DNA of 25,647 bases from a virus: positions 1-25,647 of IMG/VR virus record IMGVR_UViG_3300046321_000520. The stretch is one strand, 5' to 3'. The notes beneath the pieces are model-generated. The model had not been told where the DNA came from, searched no databases, and was given only the letters and a program-made list of their open reading frames with translations. Positions 14,247 to 22,022 of this stretch are shown here, piece after piece (positions within the stretch are counted from its first letter, which is position 1; every line of letters starts with the position of its first letter). The position numbers and the translations under genes were made by a program.

Positions 14247-15175
14247 TGGATTGTCAAATTATGAAGCAAAGCTTTACATGGGATGATTATGTTAAAATAG
14301 GGTACAACGATGGATTCTTTAATAAAAGGTCCCATGTGAATGATGTCATGAAATTCTCATTCAACCCATCAATTAGAAAAAATTACGGATTTAATGAAGA
14401 AGCTATTATAACAGCGAACATAATGGACGAGCACTATGGCGTTTCCAACATGTCAATCCTCTATTCTGGCGGAATAGATAGCGAGTTCATAGCTAAATCC
14501 TTTCTCTTATACGGAAAGGTTCCCGATTTAGTCTTTTTGGATTTCGGATTTAATAGTTATGACAAAAATAAAGCTATCAGTTTTGCTAAAGGTTTTAATC
14601 TCAAATTGCATGTAATAGAATTAGATGTTGTTAACTTACACGACTCGGGGGAATCATTTGACTTATGCAAAAAATATCAGTCTTCACAATCTGGTTATGC
14701 GCCTTATCTTAAAGCTATAGAATTATTATCAAAATCTTCCTATCTTATACTTGGAGATGACCCCGTATTTGAATGTAAAAAAATTGGAGAGGATTTCGAT
14801 TGGTATTACTGCGTAAGAGAGCACACGTTTTCTTGGTGGAAAGCATTTTATTTAAATGGGCAGGTTGGTTGTCCAAACTTTATATTATACTCGCCTGAGC
14901 TTTTTTATTCTTTCATAAATACTAGAAGAATGAAGCATTTGTTTAGTCAGTCTGAAACTTTGACATCATCTGCTATAAAACCTTACATTTTTAGAGAAGC
15001 CATGGGCCTATCTTTAAGATACAAAATGACAGGAACTGAATCTATATTAGATAGATTGTCTATGACGAATAAGAGAATTTATAATGAATGCGATCTTTGT
15101 GTTCCAGATACCACATATATACCAGTGAAACAACTTATATCAACATATGAAAATAATTCAATTAACAATCGATAA
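14246..15175 (+). CDS. PP-loop ATPase (asparagine-synthetase-like, no glutaminase domain)
   Basis: A 309-residue protein with the N-type ATP pyrophosphatase loop LYSGGIDSE (SGGIDS at residues 74-79), followed by LVFLDFGFNSYDKNKAISFAKGF, the expected second strand and helix of the fold. Enzymes with this loop activate a carboxyl or carbonyl as an adenylate before attack by an amine or sulfur. The N-terminal glutamine amidotransferase domain of AsnB is absent, so the nitrogen donor would be a free amine or ammonia. A CDLC near residue 280 could be structural. The ATG shares one base with the stop of the tail gene (TAATG); a second Met at residue 6 is an alternative start. The exact substrate is unknown. 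Confidence 0.75.
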   Translation: MDCQIMKQSFTWDDYVKIGYNDGFFNKRSHVNDVMKFSFNPSIRKNYGFNEEAIITANIMDEHYGVSNMSILYSGGIDSEFIAKSFLLYGKVPDLVFLDFGFNSYDKNKAISFAKGFNLKLHVIELDVVNLHDSGESFDLCKKYQSSQSGYAPYLKAIELLSKSSYLILGDDPVFECKKIGEDFDWYYCVREHTFSWWKAFYLNGQVGCPNFILYSPELFYSFINTRRMKHLFSQSETLTSSAIKPYIFREAMGLSLRYKMTGTESILDRLSMTNKRIYNECDLCVPDTTYIPVKQLISTYENNSINNR

Positions 15176-15719
15176 TTGGCTGCAATACTCTAATTTGGTT
15201 CAATCGCAAAAATCCTTTTTCGGAATAAAAGACGAAGAAGTACTAAAAGAACTAATCAACAATCCAAGCGTAAATGAAACTGTAAAAAATTGCTATTTCC
15301 TAAATAACAATTTATTGTTCAGGTCCTATGGGCTCATAGATGATAATGGTGACCTTTTGAGTTCAATAAATGTGCAATTTAGCGACTCATTGCCATTTTG
15401 GATATTACGTAGAATGATAACACACGAAGAAAATAAATCTTCTGAAAATTCTTTGTATTATATGGGGGAATTGTTTACTCACGTTTTAAAAGAAACTGAA
15501 AAATTGGGGTTTTACCAGCATTACAATTTAATACCTACTAAATATAAGGCGGCCCACGAAAAAATATGGTCTAAACTGCCAGCTAGAGCCGAATATAAAC
15601 TTTTCGAAATTGAAAATGTTCCTGCAATGGCAAAACCAAAATTTTCCTTCTTCTGGGATTCTTTATACGGAAAAAGATACTATCCAATAGACACGACAAT
15701 AAGATTGAGCATAAAATGA
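15147..15719 (+). CDS. GNAT-like protein (tentative)
   Basis: A 190-residue protein overlapping the PP-loop gene by 29 bases in another frame. The order of an N-terminal helical part (LVQSQKSFFGIKDEEVLKEL), strands with a turn (LLFRSYGLIDDNGDLLSSINVQF), a helix (YMGELFTHVLKETEKLGF) and a C-terminal strand region (YKLFEIENVPAMAKPKFSFF) fits a GNAT acyltransferase fold. The acetyl-CoA loop (Q/RxxGxG/A) is not evident, so this is a weak call. It could be a catalytically different GNAT relative or an unrelated protein. The next gene begins on ATGA overlapping its stop. Confidence 0.5.
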   Translation: MKIIQLTIDNWLQYSNLVQSQKSFFGIKDEEVLKELINNPSVNETVKNCYFLNNNLLFRSYGLIDDNGDLLSSINVQFSDSLPFWILRRMITHEENKSSENSLYYMGELFTHVLKETEKLGFYQHYNLIPTKYKAAHEKIWSKLPARAEYKLFEIENVPAMAKPKFSFFWDSLYGKRYYPIDTTIRLSIK

Positions 15720-16477
15720 AAGCTATTTTCAATTTGAACCATTTTTGGAAATGGGTTCTTCCTACTAACATTATTTTTATATTTGTTGCGTTCATGGGAA
15801 GCTTTAACACTGTAGCCACTTTAATATTCCTATTCTTAATTCAATTTTCGATAGAAATAGGCATACATCGCCTTCTTGCCCATAAAGCTTTTTCTACGCC
15901 TGAATGGATTAAAAATGCGCTTATACTTATCGGAAGCCTTGGGGGGCAGGGAACAGCTTTCTTTTGGGCAGCTGTTCATAGGGGGGTTCACCACCCCTAT
16001 GCAGACCAAGAAAAGGATCCACATACACCGACAAAAGGGGTTTTGCATAGTTATTTTTTATGGCTCTTGAAAGAAAATTTAACCTCTGCATATAGAAAAG
16101 CCCCAGATTTACTAAGAGACAAATTTCTAATGAAATTGCATAATAATCAATATGTAATTTTGTACGGGTTTTCAATATTATTAATTGGGCTTGATTCTGT
16201 TTTCTCAACACGTTTTTTCGGTTCTTATATTCTAGCAGTTATTTTTTCATCACATTTAAATTATTTGGTTAATACGGTCTGTCATTTAAAGCATTTTGGG
16301 TATAGATCCTTTGAAACAAAAGATAACTCTAGAAATATCTGGACATTATCGTTTTTTACTGCTGGCCTATCTTTACATAATAACCATCATAAGGACCCAG
16401 GCAATCCAAATTTTGCAAAAAAATGGTATGAAATAGATTTGTCTTATTTAGTAATTTGCCTATTAAGAAAGAAATAA
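15716..16477 (+). CDS. Membrane fatty-acyl desaturase (acyl-CoA delta-9 type)
   Basis: A 253-residue integral membrane protein with all three His boxes of the stearoyl-CoA desaturase family: HRLLAH (51-56), HRGVHH (88-93) and HNNHH (221-225); the extra family histidine is probably in CHLKH (189-193). Membrane pairs flank them (about 14-50, 66-87, 147-188). The family uses a di-iron centre and O2 to insert a cis double bond into an acyl chain; it needs an electron donor such as ferredoxin or cytochrome b5, not encoded here. It is shorter than animal enzymes (about 350) but near the bacterial size. In this cassette it may desaturate membrane lipids or an acyl group made by the pathway; that is inference. 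Confidence 0.85.
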   Translation: MKAIFNLNHFWKWVLPTNIIFIFVAFMGSFNTVATLIFLFLIQFSIEIGIHRLLAHKAFSTPEWIKNALILIGSLGGQGTAFFWAAVHRGVHHPYADQEKDPHTPTKGVLHSYFLWLLKENLTSAYRKAPDLLRDKFLMKLHNNQYVILYGFSILLIGLDSVFSTRFFGSYILAVIFSSHLNYLVNTVCHLKHFGYRSFETKDNSRNIWTLSFFTAGLSLHNNHHKDPGNPNFAKKWYEIDLSYLVICLLRKK

Positions 16478-16478
16478 T

Positions 16479-17507
16479 ATGAAATCATTTTCATTTGCTA
16501 AAGATGAAGTTCCAGCAAATTTGAATTTGCACACTTACATGGAACAAAAGTGCGGAATTGACAAAAACTTTAAATTTGAGCCTATTCATAAACCTGATAG
16601 ATATTTTCAATACAAGGTTAAGGATGTAGATTTTTCAAAAGTATTATCCCATACCAATGAGATATTGGAAAAAAATGAGTTTCAGGGTTTTACGTCTAGC
16701 GTTTCTCAGTCAAAAAATAGAAGCAAAACCTACGGCGGGTTTAGCGTAACATATAATCCGGACATGAACGTAGACGCAAATGTTAGCTCCCTCGGAATGG
16801 AAAAAATAAATCTTAAACCGATTTTTAATACTCCGGAAGGGATAAAATTGTTTATATATTTGGAAGAATATAAACAAACAACTTATTTTTATAATTTAAT
16901 CGCTTCAAAAGGTATACTCGAAGGCGTAAAATACGCGCGAACTAAAGGATTTAATATAGAACTGCCACCAGACACGTCTTACCGCAGCGTCGACTTAACT
17001 GTCAAGAATAGTTATTTTGACACATGGGGATTTAACAAATTGACCCCAAACGTTTCAACGGGATATTGGGGCGATTTTTTATCTAAATTTAAATGTGATA
17101 TAGTAAGAAGCAGATGCGCACTGTTAAGGCCTGGATTTTCTTCTTCTAAATACGACAAAGAATATTTGTGGCACTCCGATGAATCGTATTTTACTAATTT
17201 TAGAATCAATATCCCATTATTGACAAATAGCAATTTTTATCTAGAAGATAAATTGCTGGGCAATTTCTACTTCGAACAATTTTTAGGGCATTCTTGGGAT
17301 ACCACAAAGCTGCATAGGGCCGCATGGGACGATTCCAAAAAATATAAAGAAGAGGATATAAGAATAGCTTTAGTTATAGGTTTAAACCCGTGGTTTAAAC
17401 TGAATAGGGAAACTAACAGATATGAATCGAACGAGTTTTTTATGAAAAAACACCCGTTCGATATGTTGGTAGATGGCGATTTTATAGATTTGGAGTGGAT
17501 AAAATGA
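16479..17507 (+). CDS. Probable 2OG-Fe(II) oxygenase, large variant (1 of 8)
   Basis: A 342-residue protein. The C-terminal 140 residues look like a double-stranded beta-helix oxygenase: RCALLRPGF leads to the metal motif HSD (232-234), then NFRINIPLLTN, a candidate distal His in TTKLHRAAW (His279) and a basic residue in DIRIALVIGLNPWF (Arg295) for 2-oxoglutarate. Order and spacing resemble the Asp/Asn beta-hydroxylase type. The first ~200 residues are unlike the other oxygenases here and may recognise the substrate. It starts one base after the desaturase stop and ends on an ATGA overlap with the next gene. Confidence 0.6.
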   Translation: MKSFSFAKDEVPANLNLHTYMEQKCGIDKNFKFEPIHKPDRYFQYKVKDVDFSKVLSHTNEILEKNEFQGFTSSVSQSKNRSKTYGGFSVTYNPDMNVDANVSSLGMEKINLKPIFNTPEGIKLFIYLEEYKQTTYFYNLIASKGILEGVKYARTKGFNIELPPDTSYRSVDLTVKNSYFDTWGFNKLTPNVSTGYWGDFLSKFKCDIVRSRCALLRPGFSSSKYDKEYLWHSDESYFTNFRINIPLLTNSNFYLEDKLLGNFYFEQFLGHSWDTTKLHRAAWDDSKKYKEEDIRIALVIGLNPWFKLNRETNRYESNEFFMKKHPFDMLVDGDFIDLEWIK

Positions 17508-18265
17508 AAGGCATTTTTAATAAGCCAATGATAGAATTAGATTCTTTTATCAATGTGGAAGAATTTAACAACCTTACCGAAGAAATTATAACTGGCCTTT
17601 CTAGAAGCAGCACGGTTGCTGGTAGCTGGGGCCCTGGCGTTTTCGAGAAGAGGGAAGAAGATCTTTACAATCTAGAGGGTGGAAGCTATTATAATAGAGG
17701 GGGGCTCCCAAAGCATAAAGATTACGATTCAATTATGGCCGCAACAAACGGAATGACTCTTAATCAAAAAAGGTTATACCTAAAGTTAAAATATAATTTG
17801 TATAACGCTGGCTACAGCGTCTACATAAGAAACATCAGGACCAATGATTACAAATTATTGGATAAAGAACTTCACACCGACTGGGACGAAAATAAGAAAT
17901 ATTTTCCAAACCTTATAAACTGGATTTATAAATTACCTTTTTCTGAAATAGGAAGAGTATTATTTTTTGTTAATGAGCATTATTGCGTTGTAACTGAACA
18001 CAGTGATTTACATCATGCCAATGGAACAAGAGATTATATAGCTGATAAACCACATCAGCATGAATTTATATGGATTAGGCCCAAGCAAAATAGTAAACCA
18101 TTTTATGTGTTAGACGAAGCTACAAATACAAAGCATTATATAAGGGGGCAATCTTCGTGGTTTAACAGTTTTGATATTCACGGAGCCGATGCTTTTCCAT
18201 CAATGACTTGGAGCTTAAGAATTGATGGAAAATTTACAAATGAATTTAGAAATCTTTTATCATGA
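17504..18265 (+). CDS. Probable 2OG-Fe(II) oxygenase (2 of 8)
   Basis: A 253-residue protein beginning MKGIFNKPMIELDSF at ATG 17504, which overlaps the previous stop as ATGA; an in-frame GTG nine nt upstream is less likely. Iron ligands are probably His166 and Asp168 (EHSDLH) and His226 (FDIHGADAF), with Arg239 (WSLRIDG) for 2-oxoglutarate. The stretch HQHEFIWIRPKQNSKPFYVLDE between them is unusual for the family and may define the substrate pocket. The N-terminal half is helical and Asn/Tyr-rich and is not recognised. Confidence 0.6.
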   Translation: MKGIFNKPMIELDSFINVEEFNNLTEEIITGLSRSSTVAGSWGPGVFEKREEDLYNLEGGSYYNRGGLPKHKDYDSIMAATNGMTLNQKRLYLKLKYNLYNAGYSVYIRNIRTNDYKLLDKELHTDWDENKKYFPNLINWIYKLPFSEIGRVLFFVNEHYCVVTEHSDLHHANGTRDYIADKPHQHEFIWIRPKQNSKPFYVLDEATNTKHYIRGQSSWFNSFDIHGADAFPSMTWSLRIDGKFTNEFRNLLS

Positions 18266-18858
18266 ACGAAACATTTTACAATAAGCGTTTGGGCGTATTA
18301 GAAGAAGAACTTATAAACGATCTTTCTTCGTATTGTCAAACAGTAGGTGTTGATAACGCGATGAAAAGAACGGAAACAGTTTTTAATAGAGACGATTGTA
18401 GATTAATACTTCCTGTAGCCAACGGAAAACCGTATGATAATATTGCGCTTTTACGGTGCGCGCCTATTTTAAAAGAATTGCAAAAATATGATGATTTAAA
18501 AGGATTGGTTCCATATAGAATAGAGTTAAGTTTTGTAAAACCCAACTCTGCAGTGTATCCCCACAGCGATAGGATTTATTTTCATTCTCTTTGCAGACGC
18601 ACTCATGTTGTGCTTAAAAGCGAGGGGAGCTATTACGCAAATATTAATGAAGATGGCACCGCAGTTGAATGCGAAATGAAACAAAATGAAGTGTGGATTA
18701 TTAACAATCGTAAAATCCACACTGCAAAAAATACTCATAATTCCGTAAGAATACATATGATTATAGATTTTACAACTCCGTCAAGTCATGAAATGCTAGT
18801 AAATGACCGGGCTTTGGCCAATAAATCATACACCTTAAAAGAAGAATTATCACTATGA
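18262..18858 (+). CDS. 2OG-Fe(II) oxygenase, Asp/Asn beta-hydroxylase-like (3 of 8)
   Basis: A 198-residue protein with the compact jelly-roll order of Asp/Asn hydroxylases: YRIELSFVKPNSAVYPHSD (iron ligands His101, Asp103), RRTHVVLKS, NEVWIINNRKIHTAKN (distal His153) and VRIHMIIDF (Arg163, cosubstrate). The family hydroxylates the beta-carbon of Asp, Asn or related side chains, free or peptide-bound. The ATG overlaps the previous stop (ATGA) and the next gene does the same. Confidence 0.8.
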   Translation: MNETFYNKRLGVLEEELINDLSSYCQTVGVDNAMKRTETVFNRDDCRLILPVANGKPYDNIALLRCAPILKELQKYDDLKGLVPYRIELSFVKPNSAVYPHSDRIYFHSLCRRTHVVLKSEGSYYANINEDGTAVECEMKQNEVWIINNRKIHTAKNTHNSVRIHMIIDFTTPSSHEMLVNDRALANKSYTLKEELSL

Positions 18859-19418
18859 TAGAATTAAAGCCCTTAAAACTGGTTGCGCAATTAGACAATG
18901 ATTTAGTTGACGCTGCTTTATCAGAAGTCAAAGCGTTAACAGAATCTGATTGGAAAATATCTAAACTTTCTATATTAAACGATAGGAGAAAATACATCAG
19001 CATTACGGATTCTCCACTATGGGTGTCCACTCCTTATAAAAGCGGCGCGTCAAGTGATTCAGTTGGAACATTTCAATTTTGCAAAATATTGACTAGGCTC
19101 CCAAATGTCGAACAAATCATTTTTAAAATAAAGGATCTGTATGGCGCTAAACACTTTGGACAAGTTTATCTTTCAAAGATGGAATTGGGTTCAATAGTTC
19201 ACCCGCACATAGACCGGGGACCATATTATTTAGCTCATCATCGAATTCAAATAGCGCTAAATGGATCAGATTCAAATGCTGATTTTTGTGTTGGCGGAGA
19301 AATTGTAAATATGAAAACGGGAGAATGCTGGTGTTTTGATAATCAAAAAACGCACAGCGTTCAAAATAAAGATAGCACGATTAGGTATTCAATAGTTTGC
19401 GATGTGAGCGAAATATGA
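18855..19418 (+). CDS. 2OG-Fe(II) oxygenase, Asp/Asn beta-hydroxylase-like (4 of 8), tandem paralogue A
   Basis: A 187-residue protein with HPHID (iron ligands His118, Asp120), HHRIQIALN, GECWCFDNQKTHSVQN (His167) and IRYSIVCDV (Arg177). It is a close paralogue of the next gene: SDWKISK...SPLW against SDWRVAN...SSVW, and FGQVYLSKME...PHIDRGPYYLAHHRIQIAL against IGQIYLSIMK...PHLDRGEYYSHHHRLQIGL. Both keep all the predicted iron and 2-oxoglutarate ligands, so both are probably active. Confidence 0.8.
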   Translation: MIELKPLKLVAQLDNDLVDAALSEVKALTESDWKISKLSILNDRRKYISITDSPLWVSTPYKSGASSDSVGTFQFCKILTRLPNVEQIIFKIKDLYGAKHFGQVYLSKMELGSIVHPHIDRGPYYLAHHRIQIALNGSDSNADFCVGGEIVNMKTGECWCFDNQKTHSVQNKDSTIRYSIVCDVSEI

Positions 19419-19987
19419 AAGAAAAAACGCCGTTTTACTTAATCCATACACTGGATGAAAGACTAATAGATCAATTATATGAAAAAATAAATTTAATTAA
19501 TAACTCTGACTGGAGAGTAGCTAATGATGTTGCTCTTAAAGAAGGTAGGACATTTATTAATTTATCGAGGTCTTCGGTATGGGATGAAGGTAAAAATCCA
19601 GCGATCAATTTTAGCAAAATAACGAATAATACTTTTTATCTAGATAAAAAGTATTATAATCTTCACCCAGAACTAAACAATATTATTGAAATTTGTAAAG
19701 GATTTTATAAATCTCAGCATATTGGGCAAATTTATCTGTCAATAATGAAACCTTTTGCAAAGGTTCTTCCCCATTTAGACCGGGGGGAATACTATTCCCA
19801 CCATCATAGATTACAGATAGGTCTACAAAACACCGAACGGGCCATTTTTACTGTTGGTGGTGCTGATTTTTCTATTAAAAAGGGGGAAGTCTGGTGTTTT
19901 GATAACTTAAGAATTCATGAAGTAAAAAACCATTCGGAGCTTTCTAGGTATTCTTTGATAGTGGATATCTATGAACCAACAAAATGA
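19415..19987 (+). CDS. 2OG-Fe(II) oxygenase, Asp/Asn beta-hydroxylase-like (5 of 8), tandem paralogue B
   Basis: A 190-residue protein from ATG 19415, overlapping the previous stop as ATGA; the in-frame GTG at 19397 is less likely. Ligands are His120 and Asp122 (PHLD), His168 (FDNLRIHEVKN) and Arg178 (SRYSLIVDI). It is the partner of the preceding paralogue, differing mainly in the segment before the first iron ligand, which suggests related but not identical substrates. Confidence 0.8.
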   Translation: MKEKTPFYLIHTLDERLIDQLYEKINLINNSDWRVANDVALKEGRTFINLSRSSVWDEGKNPAINFSKITNNTFYLDKKYYNLHPELNNIIEICKGFYKSQHIGQIYLSIMKPFAKVLPHLDRGEYYSHHHRLQIGLQNTERAIFTVGGADFSIKKGEVWCFDNLRIHEVKNHSELSRYSLIVDIYEPTK

Positions 19988-21523
19988 AATGGCCCCCAAA
20001 AATGGCATCATTTTTAACGATTGCATAGAACTATCTGGCGTAATTAGGCACAGAACAGCTGGAGCCTACAGAATAGCTTCCGAATTTAGAAAACTTGGAA
20101 TCGAGATTCAGGTAATAGAAGGTTGGAACATATTAACATTAGAAAATACGGATCCTGTTAAGTTATTATTGGATAAGTTCATGAATGAAAACACTATGTT
20201 TGTCGGTTTTTCATCCACGTTTTTTCTAATTCCTATAAGATTTATTTTAATCGTGCTGAGAAAAATAATACTAGAAATTTAAAGTCTTCTCATGTGATAT
20301 CAGACAACCCTTTCTATTTACCATGGAATCAGCTGATTGATCTTAAACGATATGTAAAAACTAAAAAAACGGATTGCGACTTTATTATCGGCGGGGCGCA
20401 GGCAGATAAATCAGATGGCCATATATCTGATTATAAATTTTTAGGGTATTCAGAAACTCAGGTAGCTGATTACCTAAAATATAAAGACAAAAAAAATCCT
20501 TTTTGGATGCCGAAATTAGAAAATGGTCAAAGAATAGTGAACAACAACCCTAAAGCCGACGGTTTTGATTTTTGCTCATCTATTATTAAATATGAAACGA
20601 GTGACTGTATTCAACCAGGGGAAGTGCTTCCTATTGAAGTGAGCAGGGGATGTATTTTTAAATGCAAATTTTGTGCGTTCCCGTTAAATGGAAAATCTAA
20701 AAACGACTATTTAAAAAAACCTGATGTTTTATATTCAGAGCTCATGGAAAATTATGAAAAATGGGGAATAACGAAATATGTAATTTCTGATGACACTTTT
20801 AATGATTCAACCAAAAAATTGGAAACGCTTTTAAAAGTTGTTGGAAAACTGCCATTTGACTTTAATTTTGCTTCTTACGCCAGGTTAGATTTAATAGGGG
20901 CTCATAACGAACAAATACAACTTATAAAAGACTTGGGCTGCGTGTCAATAATATTTGGAATGGAAACATTAAACCAAAAAGCGGCGGCTTGTATAGGAAA
21001 AGGCGGAAACATCGAAAAACATATTGAAACACTTTATAAATGCAGAGAGTCCTGGGGGGATAGTGTTTATACAATGAGCGGCTTTATTTTAGGGCTTCCG
21101 TACGACACATACGAAACAATGGAGGCTTGGGTACAAAGAGTGGTTGATTTTAATTTTCCTCTCCACACCGTATCCTTTAATGAATTGGGTTTACGTAGTG
21201 GGGGAGAAGCGATCAACAAATCTGAATTTGAAATAAATTCGATAAAATACGGGTATGAAATTCTGCCAGACGGTAATTGGAAAAACGAATTATACGGCAC
21301 CTCTCAAAAAGGATGTAATGATCTTCATAAAGAAGTAAATTCATACATGAAAAGCATAGGCAGATCATTTGATATTGCTTTCAGCATCCCGTACCTAAAT
21401 ACTTTAGGGTATTCTAATAAAAAAATCATAGCTAACAAAAACTTTTTAAATTACCATCTTCTGTCTTATCATATGAACGCTAAGTACAATACATATTTTA
21501 AATCTTTGGTTTCGCATGGCTGA
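19971..21523 (+). CDS. Radical SAM enzyme with B12-binding-like N-terminus, interrupted by a -1-base frameshift
   Basis: Two frames make one protein of about 517 residues. The first, from ATG 19971 (or 19989), carries DCIELSGVIRHRTAGAYRIA and TMFVGFSSTFF and stops at 20282. The second frame is open from the same point: after adding one T to the TTTTTT run at 20220-20225 it reads SNSYKIYFNRAEKN and on through VISDNPFYLPWNQ to 21523. The second part has a likely cofactor-domain strand (CDFIIGGAQADKSDG), then the radical SAM cluster motif RGCIFKCKFC (CxxxCxxC, Cys at 120, 124 and 127 of the 20294 frame) and typical barrel strands (SIIFGMETLN, SGFILGLPYDT). The N-terminus resembles B12-binding domains but no DxHxxG motif is seen. 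Methylation or C-C bond chemistry on the pathway product is possible. Confidence 0.75.
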
Positions 21524-22022
21524 TAATTTCCTGAACATTTTGGGCGCCGTATACTTTAGGGATGATATTCCTCACGTCCCTAGATACTTTTTGAGCGATA
21601 AAAATTATTGTGCCCATGCATTAGTCCTATTTCATTTTTTGGATCCAAACTCGAACAGTTTAGCTCTAGAGTATGAAAAATTTTGCAAATCGCTAATTCC
21701 AGAAAATCATAAAATAAAAGAATCCTTTGTCGTTAGTGCGACAAATCCAGAACTTCATAATTCCACATTTTACCCAAACAATTTATTAGATGGGATTTGC
21801 AACAGAACATTGTTCTTTTTATCTGGTGAGGGGGAATTAACGATAGGGCAACAAAAATACATTATTTCTGAAGGTGGAACTATAAATCTTACCAAAGAAC
21901 AAACTGCCTTATTGCACACGATAAATATAAAAAAATCTGTAAAAAGCATAGTAATCGTCCATGATGAAACAGATATCTCTCCATGGAAACTGATTATAAA
22001 AAATAACAAGGGGGCTAAATGA
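21516..22022 (+). CDS. Cupin-like protein (tentative)
   Basis: A 168-residue protein overlapping the radical SAM gene by eight bases. Residues 95-150 (TLFFLSGEGELTIGQQKYIISEGG, TALLHTINIKKSVKSIVIVHD) alternate strand-forming residues with Gly turns as in a cupin barrel, but the full set of metal-binding histidines is not clear. Alternatively it is a degenerate member of the same beta-helix superfamily as the neighbouring oxygenases. The N-terminal 90 residues are not recognised. The next ATG overlaps its stop region (ATGA at 22019). Confidence 0.45.
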   Translation: MADNFLNILGAVYFRDDIPHVPRYFLSDKNYCAHALVLFHFLDPNSNSLALEYEKFCKSLIPENHKIKESFVVSATNPELHNSTFYPNNLLDGICNRTLFFLSGEGELTIGQQKYIISEGGTINLTKEQTALLHTINIKKSVKSIVIVHDETDISPWKLIIKNNKGAK

